Below, one piece after another: positions 54,741-62,619 of a stretch of 64,000 nt of DNA. The stretch comes from Amycolatopsis deserti (lineage in GTDB: Bacteria > Actinomycetota > Actinomycetes > Mycobacteriales > Pseudonocardiaceae), in NCBI RefSeq assembly GCF_014653945.1, contig NZ_BNAU01000001.1:1240001-1304000 (forward strand). Direction: 5' to 3'. A program made the position numbers and the translations under genes. The stretch's first letter is position 1. The number at the start of each line of letters is the position of its first letter. The notes under the pieces were generated by a model. It ran no database searches. It saw nothing but the letters and a program-made list of their open reading frames with translations, and was not told the DNA's origin.

Positions 54741-55732
54741 ACGCGTGCCTTCCCGAGGGACTCGCCGAGGATGCCGGTGGGACGGAACATCAGGACGACG
54801 ATCAGCACGACGAAGGCCACGATGTCCTTCCACTCGCCGCCGAACAGCGACTGGCCGTAGTTCTCCACGAGGCCGAGCAGGAACCCGCCGAGCAGCGCGC
54901 CGCGCAGGTTGCCGATCCCGCCGAGCACGGCGGCGGTGAACGCCTTGATGCCGAGCAGGAAACCGCCGTTGTAGATGGCGCCCTGCGGGATCCGCATCAT
55001 GTAGAACAGCGCGGCGGCGCCGGCGAGCAGCCCGCCGACGAGGAACGTGACGACGATGACCCGTTCCTTGTTGACGCCCATCAGCGTCGCGGTGTCCGGG
55101 TCCTGCGCCACGGCGCGGATGCCGCGGCCCAGTCGCGTCCGGTTCACGAAGTGGTCGGCCACGTACCACAGCAGCACGGCGGCCACGAACAGGATGACGT
55201 GGATGTTCGTCACCGGCGCCCCGAAGATCCGGAACAGCGGTTCCGGCTGCAGCAGCCGGATCTGGGGCTGCTGGTTGAGGCCGAAGATCAGCCGCAGGGT
55301 CTGCTGGATGGCGAACGAGGCGCCGATCGCGGTGATCAGGAAGACCAGGCGCGGGGCGTTGCGCTTGCGCAGCGGGCGGTAGGCCACGCGTTCCAGCAGC
55401 ACCGCGGTGCCGCCGGAGACCGCCATCGCGGCGATGCAGGCGATCGCGAGGAAGAGGATGATCTCGAAGACCGACAGGACCGGCGTCGCGCCGGCGCGGA
55501 AACCGAGGCCGTAGAACGTCAGCCAGGTGGCGAACGCGCCGACGACGAAGACCTCGGAGTGCGCGAAGTTGATGAGCTTGAGCACGCCGTAGACGAGCGT
55601 GTAGCCCAGCGCCACCAAGGCGTAGATGCCGCCGAGCGCGAGGCCGTCGACGGTGTTGTTCCAGAACTGCTCGGCGAGGCCGGCCACGTCGAACTCGATC
55701 CATGGCTCGGACTGCGCGAGGAATGGGGTCAT
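54737..55732 (-). CDS. livH: Branched-chain amino-acid permease LivH
   Basis: 331 residues, about eight membrane segments. LivH marks: DGLALGGIYALVALGYTLVYGVLKLINFAHSEVF, then AVAQDPDTATLMGVN (coupling helix), GAIYNGGFLLGIKAFTAAVLGGIGNLRGALLGGFLLG. ATG at 55732 is preferred over the TTG four codons upstream. Second gene of the liv operon, 89 bases after livJ. Confidence 0.94.
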   Translation of the reverse strand: MTPFLAQSEPWIEFDVAGLAEQFWNNTVDGLALGGIYALVALGYTLVYGVLKLINFAHSEVFVVGAFATWLTFYGLGFRAGATPVLSVFEIILFLAIACIAAMAVSGGTAVLLERVAYRPLRKRNAPRLVFLITAIGASFAIQQTLRLIFGLNQQPQIRLLQPEPLFRIFGAPVTNIHVILFVAAVLLWYVADHFVNRTRLGRGIRAVAQDPDTATLMGVNKERVIVVTFLVGGLLAGAAALFYMMRIPQGAIYNGGFLLGIKAFTAAVLGGIGNLRGALLGGFLLGLVENYGQSLFGGEWKDIVAFVVLIVVLMFRPTGILGESLGKARV

Positions 55733-55820
55733 CGCGGGGTACAAGGGTTCACTCTATTCCCGGGTACGGATCGGGCATGCACGCGACGATCGGCCGCGTG
55801 CATGCCCGATAGGTCAGTCG

Positions 55821-57023
55821 TTAGCTGATCTGGCCGTTGTTGACGATCTTTCCGTTTTCGACGCGGTAGCTCCACACCGGGGTGTCCGAGAGCTCGCCCT
55901 TGTCGTTCCACTTGAACTTCTTCGTCAGGCCCTGACCGTCGTAGTTCTTGACGAAGTTGAGCATCCCAGCGCGGTCCTTGATGCCGCTGTCGATGCCCTT
56001 GAGCAGGATGGTCGTGACGTCGTAGCCCTCGGGCGAGTACGTGCCCGGGTCAGCGCCCTCGACCTGCTTGAACGCGGCCGTGAAGTCCTTGAAGTTGTCC
56101 TCCGGGACGCACGGGCAGGTGAAGTAGGCGTGGGTCGCGCCGCCGCCGGCGCCCTTGAGGAACTCGTTGTCCTTCACGCCGTCGGGCCCGACGAACTTGG
56201 CGGTGACGCCCTTGTCGTTGAGCTGCTGCGCGAACGGGCCGGCCTCGGGGTAGTAGCCCGAGTAGAAGATGGCGTCCGGGTTCTCGGTGGAGATCTTGTT
56301 GACCACCGCGGAGAAGTCGGTCTGGCCGGTCTTCACCTTGTCCGAGCAGGAGGCCTTGGAGCCCAGCGCCTGCTTCACGGCGTTGGCCAAGCCGATGCCG
56401 TACTCGGAGTCGTCCTCCACCACGCACACCTTGTTGGCCTTGAGCGTGTCGGTGAGGAACTTGGCCGCCGCCGGGCCCTGGACCGAGTCGTTGCCCATGC
56501 CGCGGAAGAAGGTCTTCCAGCCGTTCTCGGCCAGCGCCGGGTTGGTCGCCGACGGGCTGATGGTGACGAGGCCGGCCTGGTTGAACAGGTTGCCCGCGGC
56601 CTTGGACTCACCGGAGAACGGCAGGCCCACGACACCGATGATGTCGGACTCGTTGATGACCTGGGTGACGATGCCCGGGGCCTTGTCCGGCTTGCCTTCG
56701 GTGTCGAACTGCTTCAGCGTCACCTGGCAGTTCGGGTTCGCCTCGTTGTGCTGCTTCACCGCGAGGTCGGCGCCGCGCAGGATGTTCTGGCCCAGCGCCG
56801 CGCTGGCGCCGTTGATGGTGCCCGCGTACGCGATCGAGACTCCCGAGCACACCGCCTTGCCGTCGCCGCGCGGGTTGGCCGCATCAGCCGCCTGCGAAGG
56901 CGCCGCCGCCGAGCCGGTCGTGTTGCCCGACGTACCTCCCTCGTCACGCGCCGCGCACGCACCCAGCGCCAGCGTTGCCGCCGCTGCCAGCACGAGAACT
57001 CGCGTGAGTCGTGCTCCTGACAC
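55821..57023 (-). CDS. livJ: Branched-chain amino-acid binding lipoprotein LivJ/LivK
   Basis: 400 residues. Lipoprotein signal with lipobox LALGAC (Cys near 23), low-complexity linker, then type I periplasmic-binding fold: ISIAYAGTINGASAALGQNILRGADLAVKQ-type N lobe (SIAYAGTING at about 64), GVVGLPFSGESKAAGNLFNQAGLVTISPSATNPAL (binding-site serines), EDDSEYGIGLANAVK, GYYPEAGPFAQQL. GTG at 57023 has GGAGG five bases upstream. First gene of the liv operon. Confidence 0.94.
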   Translation of the reverse strand: MSGARLTRVLVLAAAATLALGACAARDEGGTSGNTTGSAAAPSQAADAANPRGDGKAVCSGVSIAYAGTINGASAALGQNILRGADLAVKQHNEANPNCQVTLKQFDTEGKPDKAPGIVTQVINESDIIGVVGLPFSGESKAAGNLFNQAGLVTISPSATNPALAENGWKTFFRGMGNDSVQGPAAAKFLTDTLKANKVCVVEDDSEYGIGLANAVKQALGSKASCSDKVKTGQTDFSAVVNKISTENPDAIFYSGYYPEAGPFAQQLNDKGVTAKFVGPDGVKDNEFLKGAGGGATHAYFTCPCVPEDNFKDFTAAFKQVEGADPGTYSPEGYDVTTILLKGIDSGIKDRAGMLNFVKNYDGQGLTKKFKWNDKGELSDTPVWSYRVENGKIVNNGQIS

Positions 57024-57181
57024 TCGTTCCTCCAATATCCAGCCGGCCGCGGACTTGCGGCCGTCCCGGGATGGGACCTATCGGGCGCTGAACGTAGCCG
57101 CCCGGTGAGGCCAAGCACAGCGGTATGCGCTGTCTTGTTTCCACATCGTGACGGGGGTCACTGTAGTTCATGCATGATTTA

Positions 57182-57212
57182 CACCCGGTTGCTGCAATGC
57201 AACAACCGGGTG
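57182..57212 (-). terminator. Hairpin terminator after pdtaR
   Basis: A 10-bp perfect stem (CACCCGGTTG / CAACCGGGTG) with an 11-base loop, about 100 bases beyond the pdtaR stop in its own direction and upstream of the livJ promoter. No T-run. The remaining bases between 57024 and 57309 hold no gene. Confidence 0.65.
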
Positions 57213-57309
57213 ATAACCATCAGTGACTTTCTCGCTCAGATGAGCAGCGCCGTCACGACCTCGTTGGAGTGATGTCGGAGCGTTTGACCGCCCACGCGAC
57301 TGCGTGGGG

Positions 57310-57927
57310 TTACTTCTGACCGATGCTCTCGACGACCGCCTGGGCGACGGCCTTCATGGTCGTGCGCCGGTCCATGGCGGTGCGCTGGATCCACCGGAAC
57401 GCGTCCGGCTCGGTCAGGCCCTGGTGGGTCATCAGCAGGCCCTTGGCCCGGTCGATGACCTTGCGGGTCTCCAGCCGGTCGGAGAGGCTGGCGACCTCGG
57501 CTTCGAGCGCCTGCATCTCCGAGAACCGGCTGACGGCCAGTTCGATCGCGGGGACGAGGTCCCGCTTGTTGAACGGCTTGACCAGGTACGCCATGGTGCC
57601 CGCGTCGCGGGCGCGCTCGACCAGCTCGCGCTGGCTGAACGCGGTCAGGATGACCACGGGGGCGATGCGGTCGGTGGTGATCTGGGACGCCGCCTCGATG
57701 CCGTCCAGCTTGGGCATCTTGACGTCCAGGATCACCAGGTCGGGCTTGAGCTCGGCGGCCAGCTTGATGGCCTCTTCGCCGTCGCCCGCCTCGCCGACCA
57801 CCTGGTATCCCTCTTCGCGCAACATCTCGACGAGGTCAAGCCGGATCAGTGCTTCGTCTTCGGCGACGAGCACCCGACGCTGCGGAGCGGTGGCCACACC
57901 GCTGGCCTCGGTAGCCTCTTCGGTCAC
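57310..57927 (-). CDS. pdtaR: ANTAR-domain response regulator PdtaR
   Basis: 205 residues. Receiver domain with VLVAEDEALIRLD, phospho-acceptor D68 in LVILDVKMPKLDG, VILTAFS and K in AYLVKPFNK; C-terminal ANTAR RNA-binding domain (VIDRAKGLLMTHQGLTEPDAFRWIQRTAMDRR...). Such proteins bind paired stem-loops in mRNA leaders to stop termination; the partner kinase PdtaS is elsewhere. GTG at 57927 has GGAGG seven bases upstream. Mycobacteria keep the same gene near polA and rpsA. Confidence 0.95.
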   Translation of the reverse strand: MTEEATEASGVATAPQRRVLVAEDEALIRLDLVEMLREEGYQVVGEAGDGEEAIKLAAELKPDLVILDVKMPKLDGIEAASQITTDRIAPVVILTAFSQRELVERARDAGTMAYLVKPFNKRDLVPAIELAVSRFSEMQALEAEVASLSDRLETRKVIDRAKGLLMTHQGLTEPDAFRWIQRTAMDRRTTMKAVAQAVVESIGQK

Positions 57928-58153
57928 CGGGGTCCTCCTGCGTGCTCGACGGAATGGGAATGCGGCGAACCGCAGGACGAGCCTACCCGGAACGATCCAG
58001 TTGGTGGATGGCGCAGACCACGTGGCGAGCATGGTGTTCACCACGTCGAGCGACGGCGTGTCGCGTTGATCGACTCCCCTGTGAGCGGTCGTCACACAGG
58101 GCTACCCCCGCTGCTCGCGGCGGTGGGCGGGGCGCGTAAAGTCTGGCTGCGCC

Positions 58154-58227
58154 GCCCCCGTAGCCCAACTGGCAGAGGCAACGGATTCAAAACCCGTCCA
58201 GTGTGAGTTCGAATCTCACCGGGGGCA
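58154..58227 (+). tRNA. tRNA-Leu, anticodon CAA, with a short variable loop
   Basis: 74 bases. Acceptor stem GCCCCCG / CGGGGGC, D arm GCC...GGC, anticodon stem ACGG / CCGT with loop TTCAAAA (anticodon CAA at its positions 3-5), TpsiC arm GTGAG-TTCGAAT-CTCAC. Discriminator A; CCA not encoded. The variable loop is only about 5 bases, unlike the usual class II leucine tRNA. Its 3' end borders the integrase of the element and is the probable attachment site. Confidence 0.92.
58203..58227 (+). other. Probable integration site (att core) in the tRNA 3' end
   Basis: Tyrosine integrases of actinobacterial integrative elements use the 3' part of tRNA genes. The integrase gene lies 131 bases beyond this tRNA, oriented toward it. 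The second att copy should be a repeat of part of this stretch at the far end of the element, outside the window, so the exact core cannot be given. Confidence 0.45.
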
Positions 58228-58245
58228 CTTCGCTTGACATGGCAC

Positions 58246-58286
58246 GAACGGCCCCTCACCTGCGGAAACAGGGTGAGGGGCCGTTC
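58246..58286 (+). terminator. Strong rho-independent terminator after tRNA-Leu
   Basis: A 15-bp perfect stem (GAACGGCCCCTCACC / GGTGAGGGGCCGTTC) with an 11-base loop, followed by TTGCAT, 18 bases after the tRNA. It can terminate the tRNA transcript and, from the other side, the integrase operon whose stop is at 58358. Confidence 0.88.
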
Positions 58287-58357
58287 TTGCATCGTCCGGC
58301 CGTGTCCGGCGGGATCCGGCCCTCACCGGCCGTCTGTGGACGCCCCGTGGACGCGCC

Positions 58358-59767
58358 TCACTCGTCTGGCAGCCGTAGAGCCCGCTCCATCCGCTCCCGC
58401 GCGCTCGCCTTCTGGCCGGCGAGGATCTTGGCGTAGATCCGCAGCAGGACGGCGACCGAGTGCCCGGCCCACTCCGCGACCTGCCGCGCCGGCACCCCGG
58501 CGGCGAGAGCCGTCGACACGAACGCGTGACGCAGGTCGTAGGGCCGCTTGGCGAGCACGGACGCGTACTCCTGCTCGGTCAGGGCGGCCTTTCGCGCCCG
58601 GTCCCAGACTCGCGAGATCGTCGATTCCGCCAACTCTCCCCCGGTGAGGCTGCGGAACAGCCGGCCATCGGCCGCGGTGCCGAACCGCTCCAGGTGCTCG
58701 TTGAGCAGAGCAGTGAGGGGTGGCGGGCAGGGGACAACGCGCACCTCCCCCACTCCCCTCTGTTTGAGCTGCCGTTGGTCTCGCCGTGAACCGCTATCGG
58801 TCCACGCGGCGCCCGCGATCGGAGCCGCCTTCGACAACAGCAGTTCGCCCCAGCCCTTCTCCGGAATCGCGAGATCTTCCTTTCCGAGGACAGCCGCTTC
58901 CTCCGGACGCAGACCCGCGTAGTACTGCACTCCGAAGTACGCCTTCAACCGCGGCCCCATCGACCGTCGCGGCTGTCCCTCGATCTTCTGGGCGTCAACC
59001 GCGGCGAGCAATCGCTCGGCCTGTGTCGGGTTGATCACGACCCGCTTGTCAATCGCGTAGTTCTTCTTCGGAGCCGTCCACTTCACTTCCGCGATGCGGT
59101 TCTTCTCCAGGAGCTTCCTCTCGACGGCGTGGTCCAGCGCGTTGTAGAGCACCGCTCGTTTCCGAGAGACCGTCTTGGCGGCAGCCGGTTTGCCGTCCAT
59201 CTTGAGCGCGAGCGCGTCCAGTACGCCGCGCACCACAGAAAGATCGTCCAGCCGTGATACCGGCACCGTATTCGACGCCAACCACTTGAGCGCAGCCTGA
59301 ACATCAGCGGGCTTAGCGGTATCGCGCCGCCCGGTGTTGTACGCCCAGCCGGTCAGCGCCTTCCTCAGCACCTTGTCGGCCGGCTTGCCACGGTCATTCG
59401 CGAGCAGAGCCAGAGTCGCGGTGGCCAGAGCATCGGCGTTGCCGGCGCGCGACTTCGCTGCCGCCCTGACCCACTTCGCGTCGACATACGACTGGGCGAA
59501 CTCGAACCAGCTTTCCTCGTTGACTTCCCGCCCCATGGAGACCGGGAGCCCATCTGTCAGGCGGAAAGCTTCGCCGTACCTCAGCGCGGACAACAACTGG
59601 GACCGGAAGGATTCGGCAAGCGCCTTGGTCGGAAAGGTCTTGGACCAGGGCGTCCGGGCGACGCGCCACCGGACGTTGTACGACTTCTTACCGGACCTTC
59701 CTCCCTTCGACGACTTCGTGAGTCGCTCGCGGATCTCCCAAATCCGGACGTCAAAGGTCTTCCCCAT
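58358..59767 (-). CDS. int: Tyrosine-type integrase of the integrative element
   Basis: 469 residues. Catalytic domain in the C-terminal half: first Arg in YYAGLRPEEAAVLG, a Lys-bearing beta hairpin region, YDLRHAFVSTALAAGV (box II, with Tyr in place of the first His, LRH kept), AEWAGHSVAVLLRIYAKIL (His/Trp and nucleophile Tyr). N-terminal SAM-like core-binding domain at about 75-260. Longer than phage integrases and typical of actinobacterial ICE-type integrases. Its ATG overlaps the xis stop (TGATG). Confidence 0.94.
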   Translation of the reverse strand: MGKTFDVRIWEIRERLTKSSKGGRSGKKSYNVRWRVARTPWSKTFPTKALAESFRSQLLSALRYGEAFRLTDGLPVSMGREVNEESWFEFAQSYVDAKWVRAAAKSRAGNADALATATLALLANDRGKPADKVLRKALTGWAYNTGRRDTAKPADVQAALKWLASNTVPVSRLDDLSVVRGVLDALALKMDGKPAAAKTVSRKRAVLYNALDHAVERKLLEKNRIAEVKWTAPKKNYAIDKRVVINPTQAERLLAAVDAQKIEGQPRRSMGPRLKAYFGVQYYAGLRPEEAAVLGKEDLAIPEKGWGELLLSKAAPIAGAAWTDSGSRRDQRQLKQRGVGEVRVVPCPPPLTALLNEHLERFGTAADGRLFRSLTGGELAESTISRVWDRARKAALTEQEYASVLAKRPYDLRHAFVSTALAAGVPARQVAEWAGHSVAVLLRIYAKILAGQKASARERMERALRLPDE

Positions 59768-59955
59768 CAGGCGGCCTCCTCGCAGGAGTCGAGCCACGCG
59801 TCGAGATCCACGCGGCGAATCCGGATCTCCCCGTTCGGGAGCTTGATGCAGCGGGGCGCGCGCCCCTTGGCGCGCCACTCGTAGAAGGTGGAGCGGGCTA
59901 CCTCGAACTCCTCGCAGAACGCGGCGATCGTGAGGTGCTGTCGTGGGCTGGCCAT
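59767..59955 (-). CDS. xis: Excisionase-type MerR/HTH_17 protein
   Basis: 62 residues: LTIAAFCEEFEVARSTFYEWRAKGRAPRCIKLPNGEIRIRRVDLDAWL, the HTH_17 excisionase/recombination directionality fold. ATG at 59955 chosen as homologues start close to the helix-turn-helix. The stop overlaps the integrase start, so the ratio of the two is fixed by coupling. The iteron array lies upstream and may be its binding or control region. Confidence 0.9.
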   Translation of the reverse strand: MASPRQHLTIAAFCEEFEVARSTFYEWRAKGRAPRCIKLPNGEIRIRRVDLDAWLDSCEEAA

Positions 59956-60043
59956 GTGGTCGTGGTCCTTCCGGCGACACGGTGGTTGCGGGTCTCGGTG
60001 CACGGGTGCATGGCGCCTCCTTCTGGTGTTGGGCGGCTATGTC

Positions 60044-60180
60044 GCGTAACTGGCGTAACCGGCGTAACCGCCCTGGTCAGCGGGTTACGGATGCTTGGGC
60101 GGTTACGGATGCATCCGTAACCGGGCGTCCTGCCGTAACCGGCTGACCTGCGGGGTTACGTGAGTTACGCCAGTTACGCG
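60044..60180. repeat. Symmetric iteron array with 9-bp phasing and a 24-bp perfect palindrome
   Basis: On the left three direct copies of GCGTAAC at 60044, 60053 and 60062 (exact 9-bp period); on the right three inverted copies GTTACG at 60155, 60164 and 60173 (again 9 bp). Between them stands a 24-bp perfect palindrome at 60100-60123 with half-site CGGTTACGGATG, plus further GGTTACGG at 60083 and GCCGTAACCGGC near 60132. The whole lies between the xis gene and the 3' end of the DUF3631 gene. Confidence 0.93.
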
Positions 60181-61328
60181 GTAGAGCCGGGGTCGGTGGG
60201 CAGATACCGCTTCCAGGCGTCGGCGAGGCCGGTCTCGCCGTGGACGACGTAGCCCCGCATGGTCTTGCCGTCCTTGTACGGGGTGGGCTTGACTCCGTAG
60301 CGCTCCAGCTCTTTCGCCAGCCGCCGCGCGTCGAGCGGCTTGCCGTAGAGGTCGCCCCAGGGCGCTTCCTCGTTGGCGTAGAGGGCTTCCAGGATCGCCG
60401 CGGTTGGCAGCCGGTCGGCCTGCCGCTGGGTGAAGACCTCGCGGAGATCGGCCAGGAGCCGGATGCCGAGGCTGCCCTTGTGCGGGTCGTTGCTGGCGAC
60501 GAAGTGCGCGCAGGCGGCTCGGGCGGTGTCGGGCCAGTGCCCGCCGGCGGCGTCGGCGAGGGCGATCAGCGGTTCCCAGATTTCGGCGGATCGGTCGGTG
60601 ACGCCTTCGGGCATGTCGGGTTCGGCGTCGTCGAGGCTGTCGGCGACGCTGGCGACCCAGGCGGCGAGCTTGTCCCGCAGGGGTTCGGCCTCGGTCTCGA
60701 TGCGGCGGGTCTTGAAGGGCTCTACGCGCTCGTTCGGGGCGCGGCGGCGCATGTGGATGGTGATGGCGCGGGTGGTGATGGTGTCGGGCATGTGCCCGGC
60801 GATCCCGGCCAGCGCGACGGGGGCGTAGACCTTGAAGCGCTGCACGTTCATGGCCTTGGCGTCGCCGACGCACCGGGCGATGGTGGCGGAGCGCTTGTAG
60901 CCGGCGTTGAGCATGGCGCGCAGGTCTTCGTAGTTGCCGCCGTTCTTCGGGTTGAAGATCGCGTCCACCTCGTCGAACAGGATGGTGATGGGGGCGGCGT
61001 TGACCATCCGGAACAGCGCGGCGGTGCTGGCGGAGATGGTCATCTCCGGGTCGTGCACGAGGTACTGGGCGACCTCCAGCACGCGGGTCTTGCCTGACCC
61101 GGGTTCTGCGCTGGACAGGATCAGCCGTGGGGTGACGTAGAAGTGTTCGGCGGCGTGGGTGTGGGCGTACCAGAGCACGAGCGTGGGCACGCAGTGCTCG
61201 TCGAGGAAGGCGTTGAAGCGGGACACGAAGGCTCCGATCTCATCGAGGACGGCGGCACCATCGGCGGGCGCCGGTCCGGGTGCGCGGGCGGCGGGCACGA
61301 CCCGCAGCGGGCGGGCGGGATGGCTCAT
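60174..61328 (-). CDS. DUF3631 ATPase of the integrative element
   Basis: 384 residues. Walker A EPGSGKTRVLE (K80), Walker B ITILFDEVDAIF (D119, E120), an arginine-rich sensor region (GDAKAMNVQRFKVYAPVALAGIAGHMPDTITTRAI), then the DUF3631 domain proper (EIWEPLIALADAAGG onward). Proteins of this family occur in actinobacterial plasmids, phages and integrative elements and are thought to act as replication helicases or initiators. It lies next to the iterons, which supports a replication role. Start GTG/ATG at 61328. Confidence 0.88.
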   Translation of the reverse strand: MSHPARPLRVVPAARAPGPAPADGAAVLDEIGAFVSRFNAFLDEHCVPTLVLWYAHTHAAEHFYVTPRLILSSAEPGSGKTRVLEVAQYLVHDPEMTISASTAALFRMVNAAPITILFDEVDAIFNPKNGGNYEDLRAMLNAGYKRSATIARCVGDAKAMNVQRFKVYAPVALAGIAGHMPDTITTRAITIHMRRRAPNERVEPFKTRRIETEAEPLRDKLAAWVASVADSLDDAEPDMPEGVTDRSAEIWEPLIALADAAGGHWPDTARAACAHFVASNDPHKGSLGIRLLADLREVFTQRQADRLPTAAILEALYANEEAPWGDLYGKPLDARRLAKELERYGVKPTPYKDGKTMRGYVVHGETGLADAWKRYLPTDPGSTA

Positions 61329-61361
61329 CCGGGCTTCCTTCCTCGGCTCAGGTCGCGGATG

Positions 61362-61829
61362 TCAGGCGGCGTCCTGGTCGGCCCGCAGACGGGCCCGGAC
61401 GCGGACGACAGTGCGCGGGGTGGTGCGCAGGGTGCAGGCGATCTCGCGAGCGGTCTTGCCGGCGCGGGTCAGGCGGGCGACCTCCCGGTCCCGCGGGTCC
61501 TGCGGGCGGTGCTGGCGGTGCGGGCGTTCCCGCTCGGTCTGTCCGCCCCAGATGCCGAACTCCTCGTCGTGACTCCGAGCCCACTCCGCGCACGCCGCGC
61601 GGACGGGGCAGACGGCACAGACGCGCTTGGCCGCGGCGGTCAGCTCGGCGGCTCCGGGGCCGGGTTCGGGGAAGAAGGCGTCCGGGTGGGTGCCGCGGCA
61701 GGCGGCTTGGTCGTGCCAGGCAAGGTCGGCGGCGGTCACGCCGAGGACGGCCCACGTTGGCGGGGTGGCCGGGGCGCGGCCGGGGGTGGTGGTGCCGGTG
61801 ATGCGGCGCGGTTGGCGAAACTGGGGCAT
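61362..61829 (-). CDS. WhiB-family iron-sulfur regulator with C-terminal HTH
   Basis: 155 residues. Four cysteines in WhiB spacing (C44, C71, C74, C80: AACRG, RVCAVCPVRAACAEWA) for a 4Fe-4S cluster and GIWGG (92-96). Unlike most WhiB proteins it continues into a helix-turn-helix of about 40 residues (DREVARLTRAGKTAREIACTL, TTPRTVVRVRARL), giving its own DNA-binding module. Element-borne WhiB proteins may control transfer or excision genes. The ATG at 61829 overlaps the stop of the restored methyltransferase frame (TGATG). Confidence 0.92.
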   Translation of the reverse strand: MPQFRQPRRITGTTTPGRAPATPPTWAVLGVTAADLAWHDQAACRGTHPDAFFPEPGPGAAELTAAAKRVCAVCPVRAACAEWARSHDEEFGIWGGQTERERPHRQHRPQDPRDREVARLTRAGKTAREIACTLRTTPRTVVRVRARLRADQDAA

Positions 61830-61990
61830 CAGGCGGCCTCCGAGAGTGCGTCGGGTGTGTGGGTGGCGTGGTGGTGGGCGAGGATGAGCCGGCCGAGGTG
61901 TTCGGCAGCGGCAGGAACGACGGCGTTGCCGATCACTCGCAGGCGGTCCACCTGGTGGGGAATCCCATCAGCCAGTCGGTCCACTCGGGG
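61829..61990 (-). pseudogene. Displaced 3' end of the C5-methyltransferase gene (frameshift)
   Basis: In a different frame from the upstream gene, this stretch reads DGIPHQVDRLRVIGNAVVPA, then AAEHLGRLILAHHH and ends SEAA-TGA, the TGA overlapping the WhiB ATG. DRLRVIGNAVVP is the conserved last motif (IX-X type) of C5-methyltransferases. A single inserted base near 61940-61950 would join it to the upstream frame after MGFPTRW. Confidence 0.75.
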
Positions 61991-62619
61991 TTACGAGCAA
62001 GCCAGGCACGCGCTGCCCGCCGTTGCTGAGGTGCTGGGAGGCCAGAAAGTCCTCCAGTTGCCAGCGGTGATCCCCCGCTTCCGCGCGACTCCAGCAGATC
62101 CCGTGGCTGCCCATCGACGCTCGCGGGGTGGGCCAGCAGGTAGAGCCGTTCACGCGGGGTCGGTGCGCCAAAGGCCGTCGCCGGTAGCACTGCCCATTCC
62201 GCATCGAACCCGCTTTCGGCCAGGTCGGCGAGGACGGTGCCGAAAGCGTCGGGATGTCCAAGCAGAGCTGGGACGTTCTCCACGAGGACGTAGCTGGGTC
62301 GTAGTGCGCGAATGACGGCTGCCATCGCGGGCCACATCCACCGCGGGTCAGCGGTGCCGAGTCCGAGCCCGGCGAGGGAGAAGGGTTGGCAGGGGAAACC
62401 GCCGGCGACGACATCAACGCGGGGACGGGCTTGGGACCGCCACCAGGCGACGGCGGTGCGGACGTCGTCATGCTTGGGAACCTCCGGGAAATGACGGGCG
62501 AGCACGGCACGGCAGTACGGATCGATCTCGACCTGGCCCACGGTGGTGAGCCCGGCCCGTTCCAGACCGAGGTCGATGCCGCCGATCCCGGCGAACAACG
62601 ACACGACGGTGAGCGCCAT
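61933..62619 (-). CDS. DNA cytosine-C5 methyltransferase, C-terminally frameshifted
   Basis: 228 residues as read. Motif I SLFAGIGGIDLGLERAG, motif IV GGFPCQPFS (catalytic Cys), motif VI YVLVENVPALL, motif VIII-like ATAFGAPTPRERLYLLAHP, and WTDWLMGFPTRW near the end. It then stops after WTACE, whereas the next conserved motif (RVIGNAVVP) is encoded just beyond in another frame. Without that motif SAM binding is incomplete, so the enzyme is probably inactive unless the sequence has an error. ATG at 62619 overlaps the upstream gene's stop (TGATG). Confidence 0.88.
   Translation of the reverse strand: MALTVVSLFAGIGGIDLGLERAGLTTVGQVEIDPYCRAVLARHFPEVPKHDDVRTAVAWWRSQARPRVDVVAGGFPCQPFSLAGLGLGTADPRWMWPAMAAVIRALRPSYVLVENVPALLGHPDAFGTVLADLAESGFDAEWAVLPATAFGAPTPRERLYLLAHPASVDGQPRDLLESRGSGGSPLATGGLSGLPAPQQRRAARAWLARNPEWTDWLMGFPTRWTACE

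Noticed and set aside
58246..58286. The long hairpin after the tRNA as an att site arm
   Set aside because: It has the form and position of a terminator, and attachment sites of this class lie within the tRNA 3' end.
60044..60180. Iteron array as CRISPR
   Set aside because: Units are 9 bp and inverted in two halves; there are no cas genes nearby.
61829..61990. Programmed frameshift joining the methyltransferase halves
   Set aside because: No recognisable slippery heptamer or downstream structure is seen at the junction; a simple deletion is the plainer reading, so it is only mentioned as a possibility.
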